A DNA stretch of 64,000 bases from Bacteroidales bacterium. Its GTDB lineage: Bacteria; Bacteroidota; Bacteroidia; Bacteroidales; UBA12077. The notes beneath the pieces are model-generated. The model saw only the letters and a list, made by a program, of their open reading frames with translations. It did no database searches and was not told the DNA's origin. The stretch covers positions 970,920 through 1,034,919 of the forward strand of contig JAEINU010000001.1 of the NCBI GenBank assembly GCA_016342685.1, in the 5' to 3' direction. A program made the translations under genes and the position numbers. Shown here piece after piece: positions 1-8,955 of this stretch (its first letter is position 1; every line of letters starts with the position of its first letter).

Positions 1-78
1 TGCAATAGAAATCAATACACCAAAAAGAAAAATATTTTTAAAAAAGTAAAGGGATTTGGTTTTTAGCATTGCAAACAT
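1..78 (-). CDS. Partial ORF running off the left edge; N-terminal signal/membrane segment
   Basis: Too short for the ORF track. Read on the minus strand, an open frame starts at an ATG ending at position 78 and stays open for 26 codons to the window edge. It encodes MFAMLKTKSLYFFKNIFLF followed by GVLISIA, that is, a basic stretch and then a hydrophobic stretch, as in a signal peptide or first membrane helix. A second ATG at 67-69 is an equally possible start. The family cannot be named from this fragment. It points the same way as the next three genes. Whether it is a real gene is uncertain. Confidence 0.4.
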   Translation of the reverse strand, partial: MFAMLKTKSLYFFKNIFLFGVLISIA

Positions 79-194
79 ATAAAACTCATTTTCATGAATA
101 AAATGAAAAAGATAATAAAATAAAGATAGACTAACAAAAGTAAATTCTCAGTCGTGAAATTATTTTTACATGATCGTCTGCTAATGAATGATGA

Positions 195-1637
195 TTAAGG
201 TACTTTGTCGTATTTTTGAATCACTTCTATTAAATAACTGATTAGTTTAACACGATTCGTTAATATATCAAAGTTTATTTTATTTGCTACATCGCGAGGA
301 GTATGATAATCGTTATGTAATCCGCTAAAAAAGAATATTGCTGGTATTCCTTTTTTGTGAAAACTAAATTGATCAGATTGTCGATATAATGTTGGAATAC
401 CTGAGGATTTCCCCAGACTGTAATCTATTTCACAATTTTGATATAAACTATCTGCTAATTCTAGGTAAGGAATGTATTCAGGATATTGTGCAGCTCCAAT
501 TGCATAAATAAAATTATCGGTAGGTTCATGTTTAGCATCGTATCTTCCAATCATATCAATATTCAGATTTATTAATATTTTACTTGCATCAAAATTCTCT
601 GAATTTACGTGATATTCCGAACCAAGTAACCCTAGTTCTTCCGCAGAGGTAGCTAAAAATATAATATTGTATTTTAGATTTTTGATTTTGGAAAAAACTT
701 CGGCTAATTCAAGCAATGCTGCTGTACCAGAAGCGTTGTCATCTGCGCCCGGATAATAAATATCTCCATTCGCTTCTAGGTGATCATAATGTGCAGATAT
801 TAAAATAGATTTATCGGAACTTCCAGGAATTATCCCTATAATATTCTCGGTTTCAATTGTATTGTTTATTTTTTCTGTTTTAACAGAGATTTTAGATATT
901 GGACAATCGGCAAGGGATTTTTTATCGATGAGCTTAAGCAGGTTACTTTTTGATTTTCCAGTAAGCGTTTTTATCAGATCATTCGAAATAGCAAATTCTT
1001 GAAATTTTTTGTTAAACGTATTTTCATCACCATTTGATAGTCTCATCCTTTTTCTAAGAATATAATTTCCGAGAGACCTTTTTATTGACGAAAACTGTTT
1101 GTCATTATCAGCATTTGCTATTATAACGCCATAAGCTCCTAAACTACTTAGTTTACTTCCGATGTTATAAGATGCACGTATGTTTTTCGAGAAAACCAAG
1201 ACCATATTGCCATTTATATCAATTTGATTAAGGTCTTCGTCGGTTCCGTAACCTCCGAATACTAGTTTTGTTTTGTATTCTGTATTTTGATCTGAATTAC
1301 CGAGATATGTTATTTTATCATTGTTCGTAAAAATCTGACCATCTTTCTTAATATATATTTCGTTCCAATATCTTTGATTTAAAATAAAGGTTTCAGAAAA
1401 TGAGCCTGATACAGGTGTGTTTAAGTTTAATTGGTTAAATCTGTTAGTAATAAATTTAGCTGCCTTTTTCTGTCCTTCAGAACCTGTAAATCTACCTTGC
1501 AAAGAATCCGACGCTAGTATTTCGATATAGTTTTTTAGATCAGGTTTATTAATAAGTTCATGATTAATATCTTGCGATTGAGCACAGGAGATAAATGATA
1601 TTAAAACTAGGCAGGAAATATATAGGTATCTTTTCAT
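195..1637 (-). CDS. Secreted/lipoprotein M28-family zinc aminopeptidase
   Basis: Predicted di-zinc exopeptidase that removes N-terminal residues from peptides outside the cytoplasm. The 480-residue protein begins with a hydrophobic leader ending in ISFISCAQSQ, a lipobox-like site. The middle has a PA-like insert, normal for secreted M28 enzymes. The C-terminal catalytic domain shows the metal and catalytic motifs in order: AHYDHL, PGADDNASG, TSAEELGLLGS, NIDMIGR and a late DYHTPRD histidine. All expected metal ligands and the catalytic Glu pair are present, so it should be active. The ATG start directly precedes the leader. It has the same family as the gene at 18258 but is only moderately similar by eye. 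Substrate specificity cannot be read from the sequence. Confidence 0.88.
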   Translation of the reverse strand: MKRYLYISCLVLISFISCAQSQDINHELINKPDLKNYIEILASDSLQGRFTGSEGQKKAAKFITNRFNQLNLNTPVSGSFSETFILNQRYWNEIYIKKDGQIFTNNDKITYLGNSDQNTEYKTKLVFGGYGTDEDLNQIDINGNMVLVFSKNIRASYNIGSKLSSLGAYGVIIANADNDKQFSSIKRSLGNYILRKRMRLSNGDENTFNKKFQEFAISNDLIKTLTGKSKSNLLKLIDKKSLADCPISKISVKTEKINNTIETENIIGIIPGSSDKSILISAHYDHLEANGDIYYPGADDNASGTAALLELAEVFSKIKNLKYNIIFLATSAEELGLLGSEYHVNSENFDASKILINLNIDMIGRYDAKHEPTDNFIYAIGAAQYPEYIPYLELADSLYQNCEIDYSLGKSSGIPTLYRQSDQFSFHKKGIPAIFFFSGLHNDYHTPRDVANKINFDILTNRVKLISYLIEVIQKYDKVP

Positions 1638-1736
1638 ACTATTTGTTTTTTTAATAAAATCTCGTAAGAATGCGAATTTTATTTATTGTTAGTAAGGAAG
1701 TTAACTGCTTCTTTAATGAAAAAATGAATAATTGGT

Positions 1737-2738
1737 TTAATTATACTCTGATAATTCGTTAATAATCGCATAAATAATTACTGCCGCTAGTTTTGCTGTT
1801 TGGTTATCCTGATCGAAACGAGGCGATACTTCTGCAATGTCAAAACCAATGAGTTTATTCGAACGAATAATTTTCTTAATATAACTAAGAACCACTTCCG
1901 GATTCATGCCAAATGGTTGCATGGCAGAAACTCCGGGTGCCGATGCTGAGTTAAATACATCGCTGCAGAGGGTTAAATATATGTGTTCGGAGTTATTTAT
2001 GAAATTATTTATTTGTGATTTAATATCTGGAGCATTTTCTACTTTAAAGTCTTTTGCTAATATGTGTTTTGCACCAAGTTCCGTAGCTCTTTTAAACAGC
2101 CTTCGTGTATTTCCTGAAGTTTGCAAACCCAAACATAAATAATTAAAAGGATATTCTTTTTCTTCACAAAAATCAGCTATTTGAGAGAACATGGTGCCTG
2201 ATGATCCTTCCGATTCATATGGTCTTAAATCCCAGTGCGCATCGAAATTAATAATTCCAATATTTGGAGTTTTGGTTTGAGCAATAAAATCATTAATTCC
2301 CAAATAATGACCTAAAGAAAGTGCGTGGCCACCACCAAGCACCAATGGAAATAGACCATTGGTTAGTATTATATTAACAGCTTTTCTTAGTTCAGCTTGA
2401 GCATTTTCTAAATTACTATCTGCACAAAAAACATCACCTGCATCGAAGAGTTCAGTTGAAATCTCAAAATTCACCGGTAAATTAGCAAGTTCTTTCCGTA
2501 TATATTCCGGACCAAATTCGGCTCCTGCGCGGCCTAAGTTTCTTTGAACGCCAATGTCACTTTTAAAACCTAAAAAAAAAATATTGATTTTTGATAGATC
2601 AAATTTATAATTCTGAATTTGATTTAAATCAATTAATTGAATAAGCTGATGCATTCTAAATGCTTCTCGATCCTCAGTATCATCAATTCTTCCGGTCCAA
2701 AAATGACTAGAAGTAGGGGTGTAGTTTTTTATCATCAT
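1737..2738 (-). CDS. hutG: Formimidoylglutamase-like ureohydrolase (arginase superfamily)
   Basis: Member of the arginase/agmatinase/formimidoylglutamase superfamily of manganese hydrolases. Motifs seen: LGGGHALSLGH, NFDAHWDLRP and SDVFNSASAPGVSA, followed by the conserved GFDIAEVSPRFD near the C-terminus. The GGGH form and the APGVSA loop fit formimidoylglutamase (histidine degradation) better than arginase. The TLCSD stretch has Cys where the classical ureohydrolase signature has its first metal-binding Asp. The ORF track opens at 2792, but the first 18 residues look untranslated: a TAnnTTTG box lies at 2756-2763, and MMIKNYTP at 2738 is the likely start. No other hut genes are in the window, so the exact substrate is inferred. 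Confidence 0.75.
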   Translation of the reverse strand: MMIKNYTPTSSHFWTGRIDDTEDREAFRMHQLIQLIDLNQIQNYKFDLSKINIFFLGFKSDIGVQRNLGRAGAEFGPEYIRKELANLPVNFEISTELFDAGDVFCADSNLENAQAELRKAVNIILTNGLFPLVLGGGHALSLGHYLGINDFIAQTKTPNIGIINFDAHWDLRPYESEGSSGTMFSQIADFCEEKEYPFNYLCLGLQTSGNTRRLFKRATELGAKHILAKDFKVENAPDIKSQINNFINNSEHIYLTLCSDVFNSASAPGVSAMQPFGMNPEVVLSYIKKIIRSNKLIGFDIAEVSPRFDQDNQTAKLAAVIIYAIINELSEYN

Positions 2739-2755
2739 AATCAAAGAAATAATTA

Positions 2756-2763
2756 CAAATGTA
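2756..2763 (-). promoter_or_regulatory. Candidate -7 box (TACATTTG) of the hutG-like gene
   Basis: The plus strand reads CAAATGTA, which is TACATTTG on the minus strand and matches the Bacteroidota TAnnTTTG box. It lies about 18 bases upstream of the ATG at 2738 and inside the longer ORF proposed by the track, which is why the shorter start is preferred. No clear TTTG partner is found at the usual 19-base spacing. Confidence 0.4.
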
Positions 2764-2812
2764 TTGATTTGATTAGAATGATTGTCCTGCAAATACTAAA
2801 AAAAACTAAGGT

Positions 2813-4564
2813 TTATTTTAAATTATAGATTTTACCTATCGGATATACATTTTTTGATTGATCCCAATAAGGTGTCCTTTCATAAAACCAAAATAGTTTA
2901 GTCCATTGATTGTTGTAATACTGAGGATTTTTAAGGATAGCTTGCTCGTACTCATCTTTCAATGTAGGATTCTCTTGAATCATTTCTCGAGCCATTTTTT
3001 CCATTACATAGGTTTCTACATACTCTTTGCGTTCGAAAATACTATTAAAAAACCCCCATTTTAGATACGAATCTGGACCTTGTGGTTCTAATAAATGAGC
3101 AATTATTTTTGCAGAACGTTGATTTACGGGAACAATTACAGATCCTTTGGGAAATAATTTATTAACCTGAAGTTCTTGAAATGTAAAATCTTGAACTATT
3201 TGTCGACCTTCGAAAGGTGTATTTGCAAAAGAAACATTGCTGAATTTATAGCTTGTAATCTCAAATTCTTTTGATTCAGTTAATATTGAATATTTAATTC
3301 CGTGTAATTTTAAACGTTTTATAATTTCAGTCCACTCAACAGGAATAATGTAGGCTTTAGGTAATTTCACCTTTACATCTTGAACGAGTTTGTCGAACAA
3401 AACCAATTCATATTCTTTGGGGTTCTTGCTAAATTGAACCCAAATATCATCTGTCAAATCACTATGCACAATATCGTAATCGACACCTTTAAATTTTACA
3501 GTTGTACTATCTTTTTGCGATGTATAGTAGCTTAAAACAAATTCTTTGTTTGCAAGTTGAGATGCTTCTATATCAGCAGATTTATTCATATTTGTTAATT
3601 GATTATTATCATTGTCAAGAATTTCGATGGTGCGTTTTAATAAATGATATGTAGCATCTACACGTGTTTTATAATCTTTAAGCATATGAGTCTCAATCAA
3701 AAGAGCAGGTCGGTTTTGATACGCAGAATAACCGGTGGAATATCTTGGAGAAGCAGTTCTTCGAATTAGTCCACTTCGCGGGTCGTGCCATTTTCTATAT
3801 GAAACATATGGGAATATGAGAACATGGTCTTTTTTTAAGTTTTCTTCAATTTCCGATAAATATTTATTTTGCCAATCTGTTTGAGAATTATTCATATCTC
3901 CCATTGTATGCATTCCATAAGTCAAAGAGTATTCATAATCAGCTCCGTCTGTTGTATGGATATCTATAAACATATCTGGTAACCACGAATTAAATAATTT
4001 CAGCCAGTATCTCATTTCTGGTGCATCTGCTTTAATAAAATCACGATTCAGATTTAGATTCTGAGCTGTTGTACGCCATCCCATTTCTGTTGGTCCATTC
4101 TGATTTATTCTATTGTAAGCGCTAAATCTCTCATGGCCATCTACATTAAATATTGGAATAAATAATATGGTTGTATTTTCAAGTAAATCTGAATACTTAC
4201 CTTTTATAATAATATCACGAATAAGCATTAATCCAGCATCTTTTCCTTCAGATTCTCCAGCATGAATACATGCCTCAATAAATAATATTGTATTTCCTGA
4301 TTTTTTAACAGACTCGGGAGTGAAATTTTGATTCTTATCTACAATTAATAAAGGTAAATCTCGCCCTTGAACACTGCTTCCAAAGCTTTCATATTTAATT
4401 ATGTTTGACGATTTAGCTAATTGTTTACTGTACTCAATTGTTTGTTTATAACGAGGTGTTTCGAGAAAGTTGGATTTTTCGTAATGAGTTATCCAGTCAA
4501 GATTCTGAGAAATAGATGTAAAAGCAATTAAAATCAAACCAATTAAACTAACTGTCTTTTTCAT
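2813..4564 (-). CDS. Secreted M14-family zinc carboxypeptidase
   Basis: Predicted zinc metallocarboxypeptidase exported to the periplasm or surface. Residues 1-20 form a signal peptide ending FTSISQ. The M14 domain follows: the zinc pair HAGES (HxxE), the substrate-arginine region NLNRDF, the third zinc ligand in DIHTTDG, and a catalytic Glu in LLIETHM. At 583 residues it carries a C-terminal extension of roughly 250 residues beyond the catalytic domain, common in the large Bacteroidota M14 proteins. It is a stand-alone gene between two terminator-like or intergenic stretches. With the M28, S9 and S41 proteins in this window it suggests a scavenging, peptide-using lifestyle, which is inference. 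Confidence 0.87.
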   Translation of the reverse strand: MKKTVSLIGLILIAFTSISQNLDWITHYEKSNFLETPRYKQTIEYSKQLAKSSNIIKYESFGSSVQGRDLPLLIVDKNQNFTPESVKKSGNTILFIEACIHAGESEGKDAGLMLIRDIIIKGKYSDLLENTTILFIPIFNVDGHERFSAYNRINQNGPTEMGWRTTAQNLNLNRDFIKADAPEMRYWLKLFNSWLPDMFIDIHTTDGADYEYSLTYGMHTMGDMNNSQTDWQNKYLSEIEENLKKDHVLIFPYVSYRKWHDPRSGLIRRTASPRYSTGYSAYQNRPALLIETHMLKDYKTRVDATYHLLKRTIEILDNDNNQLTNMNKSADIEASQLANKEFVLSYYTSQKDSTTVKFKGVDYDIVHSDLTDDIWVQFSKNPKEYELVLFDKLVQDVKVKLPKAYIIPVEWTEIIKRLKLHGIKYSILTESKEFEITSYKFSNVSFANTPFEGRQIVQDFTFQELQVNKLFPKGSVIVPVNQRSAKIIAHLLEPQGPDSYLKWGFFNSIFERKEYVETYVMEKMAREMIQENPTLKDEYEQAILKNPQYYNNQWTKLFWFYERTPYWDQSKNVYPIGKIYNLK

Positions 4565-4592
4565 AGTGTATTATACTGTTTTATAAAATGAA

Positions 4593-4632
4593 AAACTTTG
4601 CATATATGACTCGATAAATATATGCAAAGTTT
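4593..4632 (-). terminator. Intrinsic terminator after the DUF218 gene
   Basis: A perfect 15-base inverted repeat (AAACTTTGCATATAT and its complement, 10-base loop) lies just past the 3' end of the minus-strand gene at 4659. It is followed in the minus direction by a short T run (GTTTTTC). Confidence 0.65.
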
Positions 4633-4658
4633 AATAAGACTTTTTTGAAATATAGATT

Positions 4659-5307
4659 TTAAGGATTAAAATCTATATTTTTGCCAATAGTACCTTTTAA
4701 TCTTTTAAAGAAGCTTTCTCGTTCTTCAATTGAGACAAAATTTTCGACATAGGCATTTTCTTCATCAATAATAAAATCATTAATTTCCATAGTTTCTAAC
4801 ATTTCAAATGAAAATGGGATAAAATCTATTTCTACATCCATTCTTTTTGAAGGGCCTTTCATCATTCGTGATTGAAAAGGATCTGTCCAGTGCAATTTTC
4901 TTAAATCCAAGCTTTTGAGCTATCTGAAAAGAATAATATACATTTTCAACACTATGTTCAGCATTTGTTTCTGTATAAATATTTTCAGGTGGAATTCCAA
5001 GTGCCTTACCATACATAGCCATAATTTCAGCCTCTATATATGGTGTGTATACAGCCGATCCAGAATAGATTATGTTTTTAGTAATTCCGTTTTTATATAG
5101 GTAATTTGACCAATAAATGCGTCCTAATAATATTTTACTCCAATATTCATCTTTATAAGGAACTCCAGGAACTATTATTGCATCATAAGGAGCATTTTTA
5201 AATATTACCTTAATCTTTTCTTCGGGGCTTTTTGCCTCAGAATAAAAAGATGAAGCCAAAAGTGATAAAATCAGAATAAATGTTTTAAGTATTTTAAATG
5301 TTCTCAT
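4659..5307 (-). pseudogene. DUF218 (YdcF/SanA/ElyC-like) protein, split by a frameshift
   Basis: Two overlapping track ORFs (4804-5307 and 4659-4910) are halves of one protein. The first has a signal peptide and the DUF218 core: DAIIVPGVPY, the IIYSGSAVYTPYIEAEIM segment, an LGIP step and a (T)NAEHSVEN motif. It drifts off family after KLGFKKIAL. The second frame resumes with TDPFQSRMMKGP, exactly the expected next segment (usually T-D-x-F). The break is at a CC pair, 4887-4888 (GCACTGG/ACAGATCC in gene sense); deleting one base restores a single frame. DUF218 proteins are membrane-associated and linked to envelope functions in enterobacteria; the substrate is unknown. It may be real decay or an assembly indel. 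Confidence 0.75.
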
Positions 5308-5528
5308 AGTATTTTTTCTTTAAGAACAAGCCATGAATCGTTTTTGTTCATTATGGCGTTTTAATTATTAAACAGCATCGTTTGTGTAAATTATTTGGTA
5401 TCAAACCCTTTATTGATGTGAATTTAAAAAAAGCAGCTTATGATGAAAATCATGTATGATTATAGTAAGTATTGTGAGATTTTCTGTTATTTTTATGCTT
5501 CAATTTGAAGAATCATTTGTATTAAAGA

Positions 5529-6458
5529 ATGAAAAACGCATTAGTAATTTATTATTCGCAATCAGGACAATTAACTGAAATTGCAAAGAATTTTGCAAAA
5601 CCATTAGAAAATTCACCGGAGTATACTGTAACCTATGCTAGTATTGAACCGGTTAATGATTATGGTTTTCCATGGAAAGGATATCAATTTTTTGATTCAT
5701 TCCCTGAATCTGTTGATAAAATTCCATGTGAAATTAAACCATTAGATCTAGAGTCTGAAGATTTTGATCTAATTGTATTTGCATACTCTGTATGGTATAT
5801 GTCGCCATCGATTCCGTCGAATTCCTTTTTACTTTCGGAACAAGCCAAACGTATTTTTAAAGGAAAACCTGTAATTACATTACTTGGGGTTAGAAATATG
5901 TGGGTTGTTGCTCAGGAATATGTAAAAGAAAGAATAAAAGAGCTTGGAGGAAACTTAATTGGGAACATCGTTTTAAGAGATAGAGCAGAGAATATGACTG
6001 GGATTATTACGATATCTTATTTCTTATTTACGGGTAAAAAAGATCGTTTCTTAGGATTTTTTCCTAAGGCTGGAATTTCGGAGAAAGACATAAAAAGTGC
6101 TGATAAGTTTGGTGAGATTGTAAAAGATTTCTTCGATAATAATCAATTGGATCAGATGCAAAATGCACTCGTTAAGGCAAAAGCTGTAAAAGTAAACCCT
6201 TACTTAGCATCCACTGAGCAGATGGCATTTAAACGAGTATTTACAAAATGGTCTAGTTTTATTCTCAAAAAAGGGGGTGCTGGAGATCCTGCAAGAAAAG
6301 TTAGAGTTAGGATTTTTGCAAATTATTTTCCTTTTGCTATTTTGTTGATTGCCCCAATAAAGTATGTTTTTTTTCTTATTTTTGCACCTTTCAAATTGAA
6401 ATCTATTAAAAAAGAGATTGCATATTTCTCAGGAGTTGAATTAAAGTCGAATAATTAG
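5529..6458 (+). CDS. darA: DarA-like dialkylresorcinol-forming enzyme (flavodoxin-fold)
   Basis: Recognised as the DarA family. DarA acts with the ketosynthase DarB: DarB condenses two fatty beta-keto thioesters and DarA finishes the ring to a 2,5-dialkylresorcinol, a building block of flexirubin pigments and related lipids. The N-terminus has a flavodoxin-like phosphate loop (YYSQSGQLTEIA) and the chain has the normal DarA length (309). A hydrophobic C-terminal stretch (FPFAILLIAPIKYVFFLIF) suggests membrane association. The stop is 14 bases before darB, so the two form an operon. No aryl-polyene or other flexirubin genes lie nearby, so the final product is unknown. Confidence 0.8.
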   Translation: MKNALVIYYSQSGQLTEIAKNFAKPLENSPEYTVTYASIEPVNDYGFPWKGYQFFDSFPESVDKIPCEIKPLDLESEDFDLIVFAYSVWYMSPSIPSNSFLLSEQAKRIFKGKPVITLLGVRNMWVVAQEYVKERIKELGGNLIGNIVLRDRAENMTGIITISYFLFTGKKDRFLGFFPKAGISEKDIKSADKFGEIVKDFFDNNQLDQMQNALVKAKAVKVNPYLASTEQMAFKRVFTKWSSFILKKGGAGDPARKVRVRIFANYFPFAILLIAPIKYVFFLIFAPFKLKSIKKEIAYFSGVELKSNN

Positions 6459-6472
6459 AAGATATATATAAA

Positions 6473-7615
6473 ATGCCGAACCAAGTATATATAAATAACA
6501 TTGCAAAGTTTTTACCCAACGAACCTGTTTCTAATGAAGATATGGAAACAATTCTAGGTTTAGTTAATGGGAAACCATCAAGGTCGAAAAATATTGTTTT
6601 ACGACAAAATGGAATCAAGAATCGATATTATGTAATTGATAAAAAGGGTGATATAACATTTTCCAATGCAGATATTACTGCTAATGCTATTAAGAATCTT
6701 GAAAATAAGAATTTTTCAATAAAAGATATTGAGGTATTATCGTGTGGTACATCATTGCCAGATCAGTTATTACCTTCCCATGCATCAATGGTACATGGCG
6801 AATTAAAAAATAATACGCTGGAAGTTATCTCTCCATCTGGAGTTTGCTGTGCGGGAATGCATGCATTAAAATATGGATACTTATCAGTATTATCAGAACA
6901 ATCAAACAATGCAGTTTGTAGTGGCTCCGAAGTTATTTCTACTTTATTACGTGCCGATAAGTTCAGCAAAGAAATGAACTGTACAAATACTTTAGAGAAA
7001 AATCCAATCTTAGCCTTTGAAAAAGATTTCTTACGTTGGATGCTTTCTGATGGGGCAGGAGCAGTACTTTTGGAGAACAAACCAAATGCTGAAGGAATAT
7101 CTTTAAAAATAGAATGGATTGATACAATTTCATTTGCAAATGAGCTAGATGCATGCATGTATGCAGGCTGTGATAAAAATGAAGATGGAGAACTTGTTGG
7201 TTGGAGAGAATTAAATCCTGAATTGTGGTTGGAAAAATCAGTTTTCTCGGTAAAGCAGGATGTGAAATTGCTTGATAAACACGTTGTAAGCAAGTGTATA
7301 ACTCCTATGGCTGAGATCATGAAAAAGAAAAATGTGGATAGTGTTGCAGATGTTGATTATTTCTTGCCACATTTATCATCTATGTTTTTTAAGCAAAAGC
7401 TATACGATGAAATGAAAAATCAAGGAATTGAAATTTCTGATGAAAAGTGGTTTACAAATCTAACGAAAGTAGGAAACGTAGGCTCGGCATCGATATATAT
7501 AATTTTAGAAGAGTTATTTCATTCGGGAAAACTTAAGAAAGGTGAAAAAATTCTAATTATGGTGCCGGAGAGTGGACGATTCTCATATTCATACGCTTAT
7601 TTAACTGTAGCCTAA
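6473..7615 (+). CDS. darB: DarB-like ketosynthase III (dialkylresorcinol biosynthesis)
   Basis: Member of the KAS III/FabH-like fold and specifically the DarB group, by pairing with darA and by overall form. Catalytic residues are visible: Cys125/126 in SPSGVCCAGM, His300 in FLPHLSSM, and Asn335 in VGNVGSAS, the expected Cys-His-Asn triad. It should catalyse the C-C bond-forming condensation that feeds DarA. The start 14 bases after darA suggests co-transcription. A strong terminator follows, closing a two-gene operon. An ordinary FabH role in fatty-acid initiation is less likely because of the darA partner and the divergent sequence around the active site. Confidence 0.82.
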   Translation: MPNQVYINNIAKFLPNEPVSNEDMETILGLVNGKPSRSKNIVLRQNGIKNRYYVIDKKGDITFSNADITANAIKNLENKNFSIKDIEVLSCGTSLPDQLLPSHASMVHGELKNNTLEVISPSGVCCAGMHALKYGYLSVLSEQSNNAVCSGSEVISTLLRADKFSKEMNCTNTLEKNPILAFEKDFLRWMLSDGAGAVLLENKPNAEGISLKIEWIDTISFANELDACMYAGCDKNEDGELVGWRELNPELWLEKSVFSVKQDVKLLDKHVVSKCITPMAEIMKKKNVDSVADVDYFLPHLSSMFFKQKLYDEMKNQGIEISDEKWFTNLTKVGNVGSASIYIILEELFHSGKLKKGEKILIMVPESGRFSYSYAYLTVA

Positions 7616-7640
7616 TTATTATGAAAACGAATAATATATC

Positions 7641-7677
7641 AAAGCCCTATAGTTGTCTATAGGGCTTTTGTTTTTTG
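7641..7677 (+). terminator. Intrinsic terminator of darAB
   Basis: AAAGCCCTATAG / CTATAGGGCTTT, a 12-base perfect stem with a short loop, followed by a T-rich tail (TTTTGTTTTTT). Confidence 0.85.
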
Positions 7678-7752
7678 CATTTTTAAAATTGTGAAATTAA
7701 GTAATAAAACTTATTTTAGCTGTTGGACAAATTAACCTAAAAAATTATATCA

Positions 7753-8922
7753 ATGTATAATATCGCATTATTTGGTCCTCCTGGTGCAGGTAAAGGGACA
7801 CAATCACGAAAACTTATAGAAAAATATAATTTAGCTTATATTTCTACTGGAGATATTTTAAGACAAGAAATTTCGGAAGGATCAGATTTGGGGTTGAAGG
7901 CAAAGAGTGTTATTGAAATGGGAGGTTTAGTTTCTGATGAAATAATAGTTCAAATTATTGAGAAAAAAATTAAAACCAATACAGATGTAAATGGTTTTCT
8001 TTTCGATGGATTTCCAAGAACAGTAGTTCAAGCGTACATTCTAGAAGGATTGCTTTTAAAATTGAATACATCATTAAATTGTATGGTTAGTTTGGAAGTT
8101 CCACAAGATGTTCTGATGGAGCGTATGCTTGAAAGAGCTAAAAAGGAAAAACGTGCAGATGATACCATTGAAGTAATTCAAAACAGATTGAAAGAATACA
8201 AAAATAAAACTGTTCCAGTTGCAGATTTCTACAAAGAAAAGGGGATTAAATATAGTGTTGATGGGGTTGGTGTCTTAGATGATATTTTTGAAAGAATTAC
8301 TAATGTTGTTGAACAATCATTAACTAAAGCGTGGCTTAATGTTGTTTTATACGGTCCTCCAGGATCAGGAAAAGGTACACAAGGGAAATTGTTAGCTGAG
8401 AAATATGATTTGGTTTATATTTCTACTGGGTCTCTTTTAAGAAAAGAAATTGAAAAAGGGACTGACATGGGGTTGTCTGCAAAAGCATACATGGAAAAGG
8501 GAGATATTGTTCCCGATGAATTTGCGATTAAACTTATTGAAAAACAGATACAAACACATCCTGATGCAAAAGGCTTTTTCTTCAAAGGATTCCCGAGAAC
8601 AATTGTTCAAGCATATATTCTTGATGGATTATTAAGAAAAGTAAACTCATCTGTTTCATGTGTTTTTAATTTAGATGTTCCTACATTAGAATCAATTAAG
8701 CGATTAAGTGCTCGTAGTAAAACTAAAGAAAGCAGATACTACGATATGGATACGGATGTAATCATTCGAAGATTAGAAAATTTTCAAAATAGGACTAAAC
8801 CTGTTTTAGATTATTACGAAAAACAAAAAAATATATATACTGTAAATGGTATAGGATCTGAGGATGAAGTTTCTACTCGACTCGCTGAGAAATTAAAAAT
8901 AGCATTCAAAAATGCAAGATAA
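7753..8922 (+). CDS. Tandem (two-domain) adenylate kinase
   Basis: Two complete adenylate-kinase-like domains are fused head to tail, giving 389 residues where the usual enzyme has 190-215. Domain 1 (about 1-190) has P-loop GPPGAGKGT at 8-16, AMP-site LFDGFPRT at 83-90 and the LID motif RADD at 134-137, so it should convert ATP and AMP to two ADP. Domain 2 (about 196-389) keeps its P-loop (GPPGSGKGT, 201-209) and GFPRT but has Lys278 in place of the magnesium-site Asp85, and its LID motif reads RYYDMD. Domain 2 may be weak, altered in specificity, or regulatory. Both have the short LID form. It is monocistronic, with terminators on both sides. Confidence 0.88.
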   Translation: MYNIALFGPPGAGKGTQSRKLIEKYNLAYISTGDILRQEISEGSDLGLKAKSVIEMGGLVSDEIIVQIIEKKIKTNTDVNGFLFDGFPRTVVQAYILEGLLLKLNTSLNCMVSLEVPQDVLMERMLERAKKEKRADDTIEVIQNRLKEYKNKTVPVADFYKEKGIKYSVDGVGVLDDIFERITNVVEQSLTKAWLNVVLYGPPGSGKGTQGKLLAEKYDLVYISTGSLLRKEIEKGTDMGLSAKAYMEKGDIVPDEFAIKLIEKQIQTHPDAKGFFFKGFPRTIVQAYILDGLLRKVNSSVSCVFNLDVPTLESIKRLSARSKTKESRYYDMDTDVIIRRLENFQNRTKPVLDYYEKQKNIYTVNGIGSEDEVSTRLAEKLKIAFKNAR

Positions 8923-8927
8923 AATGA

Positions 8928-8955
8928 AAAGGCTCCTAAATGGAGCCTTTTTTAT
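8928..8955. terminator. Bidirectional terminator between the kinase and the OmpA-type gene
   Basis: AAAGGCTCC / GGAGCCTTT with a five-base loop and a T run on the plus strand. It overlaps the stop codon of the convergent minus-strand gene ending at 8936, so the hairpin is partly coding for that gene. Confidence 0.75.

Noticed and set aside
1906-2142. 78-residue plus-strand ORF
   Set aside because: Antisense to the hutG-like gene whose motifs are intact.
2739-2792. Upstream start for the hutG-like gene
   Set aside because: The TACATTTG box lies inside it; the family N-terminus begins near MMIKNYTP.
6763-7320. 185-residue antisense ORF
   Set aside because: Shadow of darB; low-complexity Ser/Phe-rich translation with no family likeness, wholly inside a gene with clear catalytic residues.
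5529-8922. A flexirubin or aryl-polyene gene cluster around darAB
   Set aside because: No ketosynthase arrays, ACPs, ammonia lyases or acyl-ACP ligases in the neighbourhood; only the pair is present.
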